Positions 1 to 8,542 are shown, counted from the stretch's first letter. The stretch is 64,000 nt of DNA from Mycetocola spongiae (GCF_020424085.1 NZ_CP080203.1:372001-436000); one strand, 5' to 3'. The notes: a model not told the origin generated them from the letters alone. Numbers and translations are program-made.

Positions 1-1167
1 ATTGGCCCCGTCGCTGAGCTCCACGAGTCCCGAGCTGAGCGAGTTTGCCCCGCCGCGCAGCTGATCGGAGGCGGCATGGGCGGCGGCCAGATCCTGGACC
101 ACCTTGCCGTCCTCGACCGCGCGCATCACCACGTTGATCTGGCTGCTGGGATCGCCCAGCTGGGCGGCGAGCAGCGAGGAATCGGTGCGCACGGCATCCA
201 GCACACCGTTGATCTGCACGATCGCGGGGGTCGAGGCGATGTCATCGCGGATCTTCTGGATGCGGTCGGCCATCGCGCCGTCGCCGGCCTGGCGGATATC
301 GGCGATCACGGCGTCCAGCGCGGCGGCATTGCGGGCCTGGGCGGCGGCGATGTCATTGGAGAGTGTTGCCACCTGATCCACATTGGCCTCGATGCGCTGC
401 GCGGCGGCACGCACCTCGGCCCCGGTGATGCCGGAGCCGGCGATGAGCTTATCGGCATCGCCGATCACGGAGTCCAGACGGGTCGTGATCTCGTTGATTC
501 CCCCGGCGAGGGTGGCAGCGCCGTCCTTTGCGGTCACCAGGTTGGTGGCCAGCAGCTGTGCGCCCTCATCGGCCTGCTGCATACCGGTATTCAGCTGTTC
601 CACTCCCGCAGCGGCGGTCTTGAGCTTGGGGAGGGTGGAGTCGATTCCGGTGATGACGGCCTGGAAGACCTGCTCCCCGACCTGCGCACTCACCTGGTTG
701 ATGACCTCCTCGGCGGCGTCCTGACCGATCACGGTGGAAAGGTAGTTATTGGACTCGTCATACGTGAAGATCAGTTCCGCGGAGTGCGGGTTTCCCGTGG
801 CCGCGGAGACCACGGAATCGGAGAAGTTTTTGGGAATGGTGATGGTGAAATCGTATTTTCCATGCGAAAGCCCGGCCGCGGCGTCCTCCTCGGAGGCCTT
901 AATCAGGTTGAGCTGCTTGGACTCGATCAGCCCGCTGACCACCTGATCGCCTGCGTGGAAGTCCTTGCCGTGCATCGAGGCGCCGGTATCCAGGTTCACG
1001 ATGGCCACGGGAACCTTATCCACATTGCCAAACGGGTTCCAGAATGCCCAGAGATACAGTGCGCCATACATCAGCGGCATCAGCAGGATCACCACAAACG
1101 CGAGGCGCGGCATCTTGCCGCGGTAATATCTCTTAAAATCGCTCCCGGGGGAGAATGCGGCAATCAC
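1..1167 (-). CDS. YhgE/Pip-type membrane protein (3' end outside window)
   Basis: The first 389 codons lie in the window and the gene runs off its left edge. The start is a GTG at 1167 that overlaps the TGA stop of the upstream ATPase-like gene (GTGA), so translation is probably coupled. A basic N-terminus is followed by one strong membrane segment at about residues 19-42. A conserved-looking segment (VPVAIVNLDTGAS) follows at about 52-64. Beyond this lies a long alanine-rich helical region with repeated GA..L..G patterns. This architecture is that of YhgE/Pip proteins, which usually have one N-terminal and several C-terminal membrane helices around a large extracytoplasmic helical domain. 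Members include the Pip phage-infection protein and ABC-2-like permeases. Which substrate, if any, is transported is unknown. Pairing with an ATPase-like gene suggests an ABC-2-like system. Confidence 0.85.
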   Translation of the reverse strand, partial: MIAAFSPGSDFKRYYRGKMPRLAFVVILLMPLMYGALYLWAFWNPFGNVDKVPVAIVNLDTGASMHGKDFHAGDQVVSGLIESKQLNLIKASEEDAAAGLSHGKYDFTITIPKNFSDSVVSAATGNPHSAELIFTYDESNNYLSTVIGQDAAEEVINQVSAQVGEQVFQAVITGIDSTLPKLKTAAAGVEQLNTGMQQADEGAQLLATNLVTAKDGAATLAGGINEITTRLDSVIGDADKLIAGSGITGAEVRAAAQRIEANVDQVATLSNDIAAAQARNAAALDAVIADIRQAGDGAMADRIQKIRDDIASTPAIVQINGVLDAVRTDSSLLAAQLGDPSSQINVVMRAVEDGKVVQDLAAAHAASDQLRGGANSLSSGLVELSDGAN

Positions 1168-2036
1168 CGATCGGTCCTTCCTGATACCAGCTGCGTGTCG
1201 ACAAATTCCCGGTTGGTGAGGTTGGGCACATCGATGTACTCGCGCACATCGAGATCGTTCTGCCTTCCGTTCACATCCGCGGTGATGATGGTTTGCTCCC
1301 GGCCGAGCACCACGAGGCGTTCAAGAAGCTTCGCGGAGGCCCGAACGCTGGTGAGGTTATCGATCCCGCCCACCACGAGGATCTCGGGGCGGCGGGCATT
1401 GGCCGCGGCAATCCGAAATAGGGCCGCGGTCAGCTCGGGCAGTTCCTCCACCATCGAGTTCAGCTCGGGCAGCTCCAGGTCACCAAATACGGGGCGGCAG
1501 AGCTCCTCGAGGTGCTCCTGGCGCGCGGGGGCAACCCAGCGATACCAGCGGTCCTGCCAGCGCAGCTGCTCGGTGACGATATCGCGCACCCGGATGGCCT
1601 GCGGGATCTCGTCCACCTCGTTGATAAAGCACACATTGGAGCGCTTAAATAGCTCGTGTGGTGCGTTCAGTTCGCCAAATGAAGTCACGCTGCCGGTGGA
1701 GGGTTTCATTCTTCCGGCGAGGGTCAGGAGCAGTGCCGTGCGGCCGCGCCCACCCTCGCCCACGAGGACGGTCACGCCGCCGCGCTGCACGGTGAGACTC
1801 ACGGGGCCATAAATATGACCCCAGGATGCCTCAACATTCACCTCGTCCAGGGCCAGGATGACCTCGTTGCCGTGCTGGATGGGAGGGGAGAGCTCCGCGG
1901 TCACGGTATCGGCGGTGGGCTCGGAGGGGGTGTGTTCCGTGCCGGGTGCGGCGATCGGGCTGGTGGTGGCCTCGTGCCGGGGGACATGTGCGGCATGTGT
2001 TGTGCCATCCCGCGTTGCGTCGCCGTGCTTACTCAT
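1164..2036 (-). CDS. Degenerate ABC-type ATPase, partner of YhgE/Pip protein
   Basis: This 290-residue protein has a disordered N-terminus of about 55 residues and then an ABC-ATPase-like fold. The P-loop position reads GEGGRGRT (residues 93-100), with arginine instead of the invariant lysine. The Walker B position reads ILVVGGID (219-226), without the usual Asp-Glu pair. No LSGGQ signature is present; the corresponding stretch is around VEELPELTAALFRIA (196-210). It is therefore likely a pseudo-ATPase or binds nucleotide weakly. It overlaps the following YhgE/Pip gene by 4 bases, so the two products probably work together at the membrane. The fold call is solid; loss of catalysis is inferred from the missing residues. 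Confidence 0.75.
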   Translation of the reverse strand: MSKHGDATRDGTTHAAHVPRHEATTSPIAAPGTEHTPSEPTADTVTAELSPPIQHGNEVILALDEVNVEASWGHIYGPVSLTVQRGGVTVLVGEGGRGRTALLLTLAGRMKPSTGSVTSFGELNAPHELFKRSNVCFINEVDEIPQAIRVRDIVTEQLRWQDRWYRWVAPARQEHLEELCRPVFGDLELPELNSMVEELPELTAALFRIAAANARRPEILVVGGIDNLTSVRASAKLLERLVVLGREQTIITADVNGRQNDLDVREYIDVPNLTNREFVDTQLVSGRTDR

Positions 2037-2687
2037 ATCGGGTCACTTCCTGCGTTAATCGCGAGAGGGGTCCGGGGATCCGGAGTGGTATGTGATGGTG
2101 TGGTTCCGGGGTCGCGCGCGGGCGCGAGCGAGGGGCGGTGACGATCGTGCGTGCGCGGTCACGGCGGGCCGGCTAGGGGCGAGGGGCGGAAAGGGTCAGA
2201 GATTCCTGCGCCGGTATCCGGCGCAGGAGGGAAGACCCCATCGGCCACGATGTGCCTGCTGCGTGCATATTTCCCCCCGGGTGTGCACGGGCTATCCCGC
2301 TCGTGAAAAACGGGGCGCGCGTGCGTCTTGGTCTCATCATTACGTAATGTCCGGTCAAAAAACAGGCTTGTAAAAATCCCCAATTGGGTCTATATAGCGA
2401 TAGTTATGTAAGTACCGCCTTTGGGGGGTGGCGGATTGGTGGGCTCGCGTGCAAGCCCGCGATTCCGCGGCCATTTGGGGGGTCCGGTGAATATTTGGCG
2501 CCGATATGTGAACAAAACGACTGCTTTGTAAGTAGCTCTAGACCTGGCCGTCGCCGAGCGGTTAGGCTCGGTCTCAACCTCGCCGCGGAGGGGTCGCGGA
2601 ATTCCGCACGACCGGCGGGGGAGACGATGAATTCTGGGACGGGGCCCGAGAAACGGCCCGTCCGAACAACCAAACGAAGGGGTCAAC
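2037..2687. promoter_or_regulatory. Palindrome-rich intergenic region between divergent genes
   Basis: This 650-bp gap separates the ATPase-like gene from oleate hydratase, and I find no convincing gene in it. It contains several perfect inverted repeats: a 10-bp stem with a TAT loop at 2205-2227, CATTACGTAATG at 2338-2349, CCCAATTGGG at 2379-2388, GCGGAATTCCGC at 2596-2607, and a hairpin at 2637-2663 just before the ohyA ribosome-binding site. A promoter-like pair lies at 2368-2396. Operator sites or a structured leader are plausible; which protein binds is unknown. Confidence 0.5.
2368..2396 (+). promoter_or_regulatory. Candidate sigma-A promoter with palindromic spacer
   Basis: TTGTAA (2368-2373) and TATATA (2391-2396) are separated by exactly 17 bp. 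The spacer contains the perfect palindrome CCCAATTGGG (2379-2388), a natural repressor-site position. If it drives oleate hydratase, the 5' leader is about 285 nt. Confidence 0.5.
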
Positions 2688-4463
2688 GTGCGGTATACCA
2701 GCGGAAATTATGAGGCATTTGCTCGGCCAAGAAAGCCCGCGGGGGTGGACTCCAAGCGCGCCTGGTTTGTGGGTTCCGGCCTCGCCGCGCTGGCCGGTGC
2801 GGCGTTTCTGATTCGTGACGGACATATGGAGGGCTCAAAGATCACGATCTTTGAGCAGCAGGGGCTCCCCGGCGGCGCCCTCGACGGATTGGACATCCCC
2901 GAAAAGGGCTTTGTTATCCGCGGCGGCCGCGAAATGGAGAGCAATTTTGAGTGTCTCTGGGACCTCTATCGCTCGATTCCCTCGCTCGAAGAAAAGGGCG
3001 CCAGCGTCCTCGATGAGTTCTTCTGGCTTAACCGCGATGACCCCAACTCCACGCTGCGTCGCACCACCAAAAACCAGGGCGAGGACGGCGAAACCAATTT
3101 TAAATTTGACCTGAGCAAAAAGGCTCAGCAGGAAATCTCCAATATCTTCACGGCCCTGCCGGAGGATATGGAGGATAAGCGCATCAACGAGGTCTTCTCC
3201 AGCGCATTCCTGGACAGCAATTTCTGGCTGTACTGGCGCACCATGTTTGCGTTTGAGGAGTGGCACTCCGCGCTGGAAATGAAGCTCTATCTGCACCGCT
3301 TTATCCACCAGATCAAGGGCCTGCCCGATTTCTCCACGCTGAAGTTCACGCGATTTAACCAGTATGAATCGCTGGTCCTGCCGATCGTGACCTGGCTCAA
3401 CGAACAGGGTGTGAACTTCCAGTACAGCACCGTGGTCACCGATGTGGACTTTGATATCGCTCCGGATGGATCGCGCAAGCAGGCCACCCGCATCCACCTC
3501 ACCGAAAAGGGCGAGGAGAAGCAGATCGACCTGGACGCGGATGACCTGCTGTTTATGACCATCGGCTCGCTCACCGAGAACTCCAACGACGGCGACCACC
3601 ACACCCCGGCCACGCTGAATACCGGTCCCGCCCCCGCCTGGGACCTCTGGCGCCGGATCGCCGCCAAGGATGCGTCCTTTGGTAAGCCCGAGGTATTTGG
3701 TGGACATATCCCGGAGACCAAATGGGAATCGGCCACCGTCACCACGCTGGATACTCGGATCCCGGAATATATCCAGAAGATCTCGGAGCGCGACCCCTTC
3801 AGCGGCAAGATCGTGACCGGTGGAATCGTCACCGTCACGGATTCCAGCTGGCTGATGTCCTGGACGGTGAACCGCCAGCCGCACTTTAAAAAGCAGCCCA
3901 AGGACCAGATCGTGGTGTGGGTCTACGGCCTGTTCCCGGAGGCCATCGGCGATTATGTGAAGAAGCCGATGCAGGACTGCACCGGCGAGGAGATCACCCA
4001 GGAGTGGCTCTACCACCTCGGTGTTCCCGTGGATCAGATCGCCGATATGGCCGCGACCGGCGCCAAAACGGTGCCCGTGATGATGCCCTATGTCACCGCG
4101 TTTTTCATGCCGCGTAAGCATAGCGACCGTCCCGCTGTTGTCCCCGAGGGCTCCGTGAACTTCGCGTTTATCGGCCAGTTCTCGCAGTCGCAGGAGCGCG
4201 ATTGCATCTTCACCACCGAGTATTCGGTGCGCACCCCGATGGAGGCCGTTTATACCCTCCTTGACGTGGAGCGCGGCGTTCCCGAGGTCTTTAACTCCAC
4301 CTATGACGTGCGCGCGCTCTTCCACGCGGTCACGGCCATGCGTGACGGCGAGGAATATAAGATCCCGGGCGGCCCGCTCGCGCGTAAATTTGCGCATCAC
4401 CACATCGAAAATAACGTGGTCGGGCAGCTCATGGAGCACTACGGGCTGGTCGATAAGGGCTAG
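2688..4463 (+). CDS. ohyA: Oleate hydratase
   Basis: Oleate hydratase uses FAD as a structural cofactor to add water to the cis-9 double bond of oleate, giving 10-hydroxystearate. It detoxifies or remodels host and environmental unsaturated fatty acids. The 591-residue length matches the family. The N-terminal dinucleotide-binding motif VGSGLAALAGA lies at about 28-38, followed by EQQGLPGGALDG and the RGGREM loop (about 78-83) next to the cofactor. The start is a GTG preceded by GAAGGGG at good spacing. The gene appears monocistronic, with a long palindrome-rich upstream region and a strong inverted repeat directly after it. It is the clearest lipid-stress gene in the window. Confidence 0.95.
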   Translation: MRYTSGNYEAFARPRKPAGVDSKRAWFVGSGLAALAGAAFLIRDGHMEGSKITIFEQQGLPGGALDGLDIPEKGFVIRGGREMESNFECLWDLYRSIPSLEEKGASVLDEFFWLNRDDPNSTLRRTTKNQGEDGETNFKFDLSKKAQQEISNIFTALPEDMEDKRINEVFSSAFLDSNFWLYWRTMFAFEEWHSALEMKLYLHRFIHQIKGLPDFSTLKFTRFNQYESLVLPIVTWLNEQGVNFQYSTVVTDVDFDIAPDGSRKQATRIHLTEKGEEKQIDLDADDLLFMTIGSLTENSNDGDHHTPATLNTGPAPAWDLWRRIAAKDASFGKPEVFGGHIPETKWESATVTTLDTRIPEYIQKISERDPFSGKIVTGGIVTVTDSSWLMSWTVNRQPHFKKQPKDQIVVWVYGLFPEAIGDYVKKPMQDCTGEEITQEWLYHLGVPVDQIADMAATGAKTVPVMMPYVTAFFMPRKHSDRPAVVPEGSVNFAFIGQFSQSQERDCIFTTEYSVRTPMEAVYTLLDVERGVPEVFNSTYDVRALFHAVTAMRDGEEYKIPGGPLARKFAHHHIENNVVGQLMEHYGLVDKG

Positions 4464-4471
4464 CCGCCGCG

Positions 4472-4519
4472 GCACATACCCCGGGCCCCCGCTCGTCACG
4501 CGGGGCCCGGGGTATGTGC
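4472..4519. terminator. Perfect 18-bp stem terminator-like repeat
   Basis: The arms 4472-4489 and 4502-4519 are perfectly complementary, with a 12-nt loop, immediately after the ohyA stop. There is no T-tract, as is common for actinobacterial terminators. Confidence 0.75.
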
Positions 4520-4605
4520 GTTTGGGGCCGCGCGGGCCGGCGGGATCGATAGACTGGAGACCGGCCGCGGGGCGCAACGATCCGCGGGCCCGAGAGGAAC
4601 CCGTC

Positions 4606-4734
4606 TTGAGTGATTATGAAAAGGAACGCACCCGGCGCGCAGCCCGGGTGGCGCGTAAGGCCGTGCGTTATACGCTGATCGGCCTGATCCTGATCGTGGC
4701 CGTGGCCACGCTCATCACGCAGCTCAACGGATAG
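4606..4734 (+). CDS. Small single-pass membrane protein, unknown function
   Basis: This is a 42-residue protein from a TTG start preceded by GAGAGG. The N-terminal half is highly charged and basic (KERTRRAARVARKAVR), and the C-terminal half is one hydrophobic helix (YTLIGLILIVAVATLI). The predicted topology is cytoplasmic N-terminus with one membrane span. I do not recognise a family. The longer upstream-extended frame runs through the ohyA terminator and is unlikely. Codon positions are GC-rich as in neighbouring genes, which supports coding. Confidence 0.55.
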   Translation: MSDYEKERTRRAARVARKAVRYTLIGLILIVAVATLITQLNG

Positions 4735-4785
4735 GGGCGCGCCCCCTCGGCCGCGGGGCGGGCGAGGAGGCGCGGGAGCGGAAGC

Positions 4786-5352
4786 CTAGGCGTCGATATC
4801 GTCCACGCCGGGAGTCCAGCTCAGGCCCGGGACACCCCAGCGATATTTTTTGGTCAGGCGTTCGGCTGTTTTCCAATCGCCCGAACCCAGGCGATCCAGG
4901 TAGAGGTAGCCGTCGAGGTGGTCGTATTCGTGCTGCAGGATGCGCGCGCGCCATCCCGATACATCCAGCGTGAACGGCTCATTATTCAGGTCCACCGCGC
5001 TGAGTACCGCGCGCTCCCCGCGCCGCAGCGGGAAACGCTCACCCGGGAACGATAGGCAACCCTCGGACTCCAGGTCCTCATCGGGTTCACCGGGCTCGGT
5101 GGGGGTGATCAGCAGCGTGGGGTTAATGGCCACCCCGCGCCACGGCCCGGTGGCCTCGGAATCATAGCTATAAACAAATAGGCGCAGCCCCACGCCCACC
5201 TGCGGTGCGGCCAGGCCCACGCCCGGGGCCGCGTCCATCGTCTCGAACATATCGGCGACGAGGGTGCGCAGGGAGTCATCAAATTCGGTAACCGGGGCCG
5301 CGACGGTGTGCAACACCGGCTCGCCCTTAATGCAAATGGGAAGAATAGCCAT
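4786..5352 (-). CDS. def: Peptide deformylase
   Basis: This metalloenzyme removes the formyl group from the initiator methionine of nascent proteins. All three signature motifs are present in the 188 residues: GVGLAAPQ (44-51), EGCLS (97-101, metal-binding Cys) and HEYDH (141-145, two metal-binding His plus the catalytic Glu). The ATG is preceded by AAGGTAAGGGA. The gene is divergent from the DMT transporter with only 43 bp between starts, so the promoters must overlap. Methionine aminopeptidase, which acts next in the pathway, is encoded elsewhere in the window (29.6 kb). Confidence 0.97.
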   Translation of the reverse strand: MAILPICIKGEPVLHTVAAPVTEFDDSLRTLVADMFETMDAAPGVGLAAPQVGVGLRLFVYSYDSEATGPWRGVAINPTLLITPTEPGEPDEDLESEGCLSFPGERFPLRRGERAVLSAVDLNNEPFTLDVSGWRARILQHEYDHLDGYLYLDRLGSGDWKTAERLTKKYRWGVPGLSWTPGVDDIDA

Positions 5353-5395
5353 TCCCTTACCTTATCTTTTCGCGGCACACGGTAGGCTCGTTTCC

Positions 5396-6313
5396 GTGAG
5401 CTATGTCCTCGAAGGTATCCCTGATTTTGTGCAGAACCCCCGGCACCTCATTGGTGTACCCATCGCGATTGTGGGTGCTGTATTCCTCTCGCTGGGGGCG
5501 CAGCTTCAGCATCGCGGGGTAAATAAGGTTGAACATAATACGCAGGGGGATGCCGCCAAGCAGGGCCTGAACATGGGCCAGCTGCGGGCGCTGCTGGCCC
5601 GCCCCTCCTGGGTGGCCGGTACCCTCATGCTGGGCCTGGCCATCGTGCTCCAGCTGGGTGCGCTCACGTTCTCCCCGCTGATCCTGGTGCAGCCGCTCGG
5701 GGCAATCGCGCTTGTGGTCACCGCGATTGTGAACTCGCGCGTGTCCGGCGTGCGGCTCAATCGCGCGGCAATCACCGCGATTATCGCCTGTGTGGTGGGC
5801 ATCGGCCTCTTTGTGGGCATCGCCGCCCAGGTGGGTGGGGAAAAACCGATCACCAACGATAAACTCATCACCATCCTGATCCTGCTGGGCGTGGTCCTTG
5901 TGGTGCTCGGCGCGATGTTCCTCTTCTTCCGCAAGCGCGCCCGCGCGCTGTTTTATATCATCTCCGCGGGCATGGTTTATGGCTTTGTGGCCACGCTCGC
6001 CAAGGTTGTCATCAGCCGGGTTCAGGCCGGAGATTTTGATCCGCTCACGTTTATCTGCGTACTCGGTCTGCTCCTGGGTACCGGCCTCGGCGCGTATTTT
6101 GTGCAAAACGCCTATGCGTCCGGCCCGCCCGACCTCGTGATCGCGGGTCTCACCGTGGTGGATCCGATGGTGGCCGTGGCGATCGGTATCCTCGTGCTGG
6201 GCGAGGCCAGCGGGGCCCCGATGATCGCGATCCTTGGGTTTATTGTGGCCGGCGCGATCGCCGTCTGGGGAGTATTCCATCTTGCGCGGCATCATCCGCA
6301 GGTCGCGGAATAG
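5396..6313 (+). CDS. DMT-superfamily transporter (NIPA/EamA-like)
   Basis: This is a 305-residue polytopic membrane protein with roughly nine or ten hydrophobic segments. It carries the internal pattern typical of DMT proteins, for example the conserved loop FSPLILVQPLGA and a later helix pair around GPPDLVIAGLTVVDPMVAV. Overall it resembles actinobacterial DMT proteins related to NIPA magnesium transporters, but the substrate cannot be read from sequence. The GTG at 5396 was chosen because a TAGGCT box ends 7 nt upstream, the leaderless pattern seen at many genes here. An in-frame extension upstream would run antisense into def and is rejected. Confidence 0.8.
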   Translation: MSYVLEGIPDFVQNPRHLIGVPIAIVGAVFLSLGAQLQHRGVNKVEHNTQGDAAKQGLNMGQLRALLARPSWVAGTLMLGLAIVLQLGALTFSPLILVQPLGAIALVVTAIVNSRVSGVRLNRAAITAIIACVVGIGLFVGIAAQVGGEKPITNDKLITILILLGVVLVVLGAMFLFFRKRARALFYIISAGMVYGFVATLAKVVISRVQAGDFDPLTFICVLGLLLGTGLGAYFVQNAYASGPPDLVIAGLTVVDPMVAVAIGILVLGEASGAPMIAILGFIVAGAIAVWGVFHLARHHPQVAE

Positions 6314-6391
6314 CGCGCCCACCCTCATCCGCACGGACGATGCTGCACGCGTTTTCCGTGCGGCGCACGCCGTGACGCGGTATGGCCCCGG

Positions 6392-6454
6392 TAGAATGGG
6401 CTGACCGCACCCGCTCGGACGCCCCCAGGTTTTTGGGGCGTCATCAACGGAGGA
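6392..6454 (+). promoter_or_regulatory. Promoter and leader hairpin of the glycosyltransferase gene
   Basis: A -10-like TAGAAT lies at 6392-6397. The short leader contains a hairpin at 6418-6442 (GACGCCCC paired with GGGGCGTC) and then a strong Shine-Dalgarno GGAGGA at 6449-6454, before the TTG start at 6465. The -35 element is not obvious. Confidence 0.5.
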
Positions 6455-6464
6455 ATTTTTAATC

Positions 6465-7721
6465 TTGTCCGATGCACCCGCACCACTTTCCGACGCCGCT
6501 CACGAGGCGACTCCGGCATCCTCCGCAGCCCGACCGCTGCGCATTGTGATCGGCACCGATACCTTTGCCCCCGATGTGAACGGCGCAGCCCGGTTCACCG
6601 AGCGCCTCGCGGCCGGGCTGGTGGCCCGCGGCCACGACGTGCACGTTGTGGCCCCCGCCGCCTCGCGCCGCCACGGCACCTGGACCGAGCCGCATGAGGG
6701 CGAGCGGATGACCGTGCACCGCCTCTATAGCTGGCGCTGGTATCCGCATGACTGGCTGCGCTTTGCGCTGCCCTGGACGATCAACCGCAATTCCGCGCGC
6801 ATCCTCGATGAGCTTGCGCCCGATGTGGTGCACTCGCAGTCGTTTTTTGTGATCGGTCGGGGCCTCTCGGTGCAGGCGCAGAAGCGCGGCATCCGGGTCG
6901 TGGCCACCAATCACGTGATGCCCGAAAATATGCTGGAGTTCACGCTGATTCCGAAGTGGCTTCAGGATAAGGCCACGGCCTGGTCCTGGCGGCTGGCCCA
7001 GCGTGCGCTTGCGCGCGCCGAATCGGTGACCACCCCCACCCGTCGCGCGGCCGATTTCCTCGAGCGCTATACCAATATTCGCGATGTCCACGCGATCTCC
7101 TGCGGCATCGACTCCAGCCGCTATACCCCCGATTTTGAGCCGCGCACCGGCAATAAGATCCTGTTTGTGGGCCGCGTTACCGGCGAGAAGCAGATCGACG
7201 TGCTGATCCGCGCCGTCGCCCAGCTGGACGCCGATCTGCACGCCACACTCACCATCATCGGCGGCGGCGATCAGCTGAAGGAACTGCAAAAGCTTGTGGC
7301 GAGCCTCGGGCTCGAGGACCGTGTGCACTTCGCCGGTTATGTCTCGGATGAGGAGCTGATCCGCGCCTATACGGAGGCCACCGTTTTTGCGATGCCCTCG
7401 ATTGCCGAGCTGCAGTCAATTGCCACGATGGAGGCCATGTCCTCGGGGCTGCCGGTGGTGGCCGCCGATGCGATGGCGCTCCCGCACCTCGTGCACGACG
7501 GCGAAAACGGCTATCTTTTTGAGCCGGGCAATGTGGAGGACCTCACGGGCAAGCTCAACACCGTGCTCACGGCCGCCCCCGAGGAGCTGGACCGGATGAA
7601 AAACGCCTCCCTGGACCTCATCGTCGCCCACGATATTCAGCGCACCCTCGCGACGTTTGAGGCACTCTATCGCGGAGAAACGGTGGCCGATCCGGTCACC
7701 GAAACCCCTGCGATCGAATAG
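6465..7721 (+). CDS. GT4-family glycosyltransferase
   Basis: This 418-residue GT-B fold enzyme probably transfers a sugar, often mannose or glucose, from a nucleotide donor to a lipid or glycan acceptor at the inner face of the membrane. The N-terminal domain begins after a 24-residue tail with RIVIGTDTFAPDVNGAARF, the acceptor-side Rossmann start. The donor-binding domain begins near residue 226 (ILFVGRVTGEKQID). It contains the EX7E-type motif near 311-320 (E..QSIATME) and the following GLPVVA strand. It resembles the PimB/MgtA group of actinobacterial mannosyltransferases, but acceptor assignment is uncertain. The start is TTG with GGAGGA at ideal spacing. Confidence 0.88.
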   Translation: MSDAPAPLSDAAHEATPASSAARPLRIVIGTDTFAPDVNGAARFTERLAAGLVARGHDVHVVAPAASRRHGTWTEPHEGERMTVHRLYSWRWYPHDWLRFALPWTINRNSARILDELAPDVVHSQSFFVIGRGLSVQAQKRGIRVVATNHVMPENMLEFTLIPKWLQDKATAWSWRLAQRALARAESVTTPTRRAADFLERYTNIRDVHAISCGIDSSRYTPDFEPRTGNKILFVGRVTGEKQIDVLIRAVAQLDADLHATLTIIGGGDQLKELQKLVASLGLEDRVHFAGYVSDEELIRAYTEATVFAMPSIAELQSIATMEAMSSGLPVVAADAMALPHLVHDGENGYLFEPGNVEDLTGKLNTVLTAAPEELDRMKNASLDLIVAHDIQRTLATFEALYRGETVADPVTETPAIE

Positions 7722-7756
7722 TATGGTTTCGGGCCGCGCACTCCGCGGCCCGCTGC

Positions 7757-7831
7757 GGGGCGGTAGCCAAGCTGGTTAAGGCATTCGGCTCATAACCGAA
7801 CGATGCGCGGGTTCAAGTCCCGCCCGCCCTA
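7757..7831 (+). tRNA. tRNA-Met (CAT anticodon, elongator type)
   Basis: A full cloverleaf folds: acceptor GGGGCGG paired with CCGCCCT, anticodon stem TTCGG/CCGAA around loop CTCATAA, and T-arm GCGGG-TTCAAGT-CCCGC, with discriminator A. The anticodon stem lacks the three G-C pairs of the initiator, so this is an elongator tRNA. A lysidine-modified tRNA-Ile(CAU) cannot be fully excluded. CCA is not encoded. Confidence 0.92.
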
Positions 7832-7839
7832 CCGCAGAA

Positions 7840-7880
7840 ACGGGTCGCGCGATTCCCTCCGGAATCGCCGGCCCGTTTTT
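7840..7880 (+). terminator. Rho-independent terminator of tRNA-Met
   Basis: A near-perfect stem (7840-7856 with 7861-7876, one bulge) is followed by TTTTT. Confidence 0.8.
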
Positions 7881-8430
7881 AGTCCCGTCCGCGGCGTCCG
7901 CGCCGCGGGCGTTCGGGCCTGGGTGCGCGCTCCACGGCGCGACCCGAGGCCAGCTCGGGTCCCGCGGATTCCAGCCACTCGCGGGCCGAGGCGGCACGCA
8001 GCCGCCGGGCCTCGCGCAGGAATGCGGCGGCGAGCCCCTCGGGTTCGGCGGGCGCGGGGGAGTCCCAGGCCCGGCGATAGGAGTCCAGCAGATCGCGCAC
8101 ATCCGGGGCGGAGCCCGGCAGGGATGCCGTGACGAGGAGCTGATCGAGCATATCCGGCCAATCGGGCGCGCCCGGCTCCTCGGCCCGGGTGCGCCAGAGA
8201 TGCGCCGCCTCGAGGCCGCCGGTGGTGAGCTCATAGAGCGGGAGGCCGTCCTCGGTGAGCCCCGCGGAGCGCACCAGGCCGGCGGCTCCGAGACGATCCA
8301 GGGTGCCGTAGATCTGACCCACGTTGATCGTGTGGCGATGCGGCGCGCGCGCGATCAGTTCATCCCGCACCTGGAGGCCATAGGCGGGGCCCAGAGTGAG
8401 GATCGCAAGAAGTGCACCCCTGACCGACAT
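7879..8430 (-). CDS. PadR-family transcriptional regulator
   Basis: This 183-residue protein opens with the PadR winged-helix pattern. MSVRGALLAILTLGPAYGLQ is followed by the recognition helix and wing around INVGQIYGTLDRLGAAGLV (about residues 35-53). The C-terminal half is helical and serves dimerisation, and the last 20 residues are very Arg/Pro-rich. PadR proteins repress nearby genes and respond to small ligands. Here the gene is divergent from the DUF3145 gene and no transporter target lies next to it, so its regulon is unknown. A TAA stop ends the frame inside the tRNA terminator region. Confidence 0.88.
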   Translation of the reverse strand: MSVRGALLAILTLGPAYGLQVRDELIARAPHRHTINVGQIYGTLDRLGAAGLVRSAGLTEDGLPLYELTTGGLEAAHLWRTRAEEPGAPDWPDMLDQLLVTASLPGSAPDVRDLLDSYRRAWDSPAPAEPEGLAAAFLREARRLRAASAREWLESAGPELASGRAVERAPRPERPRRGRRGRD

Positions 8431-8512
8431 AACATCCCTCCCCGATACCAGCTGACACTACCGAGTATAGGGTTTATGGGGCGGGCATGGGCCCCCGGAT
8501 CGCGACGCGCGC

Positions 8513-8542
8513 TTGCATGCGGCGCGTGAATCTGGGCATAAT
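8513..8542 (+). promoter_or_regulatory. Promoter of the DUF3145 gene
   Basis: TTGCAT (8513-8518) and CATAAT (8537-8542) are spaced by 18 bp, about 65 nt before the ATG at 8608. Confidence 0.55.

Noticed and set aside
76-1812. A long plus-strand frame opposite the YhgE/Pip and ATPase-like genes
   Set aside because: It is antisense to two recognisable, well-conserved proteins and looks like a composition shadow.
2530-2610. A tRNA-like stretch (GCCGAGCGGTTAGGCTCGGTC) upstream of ohyA
   Set aside because: No T-arm GTTCGA motif and no acceptor stem could be folded.
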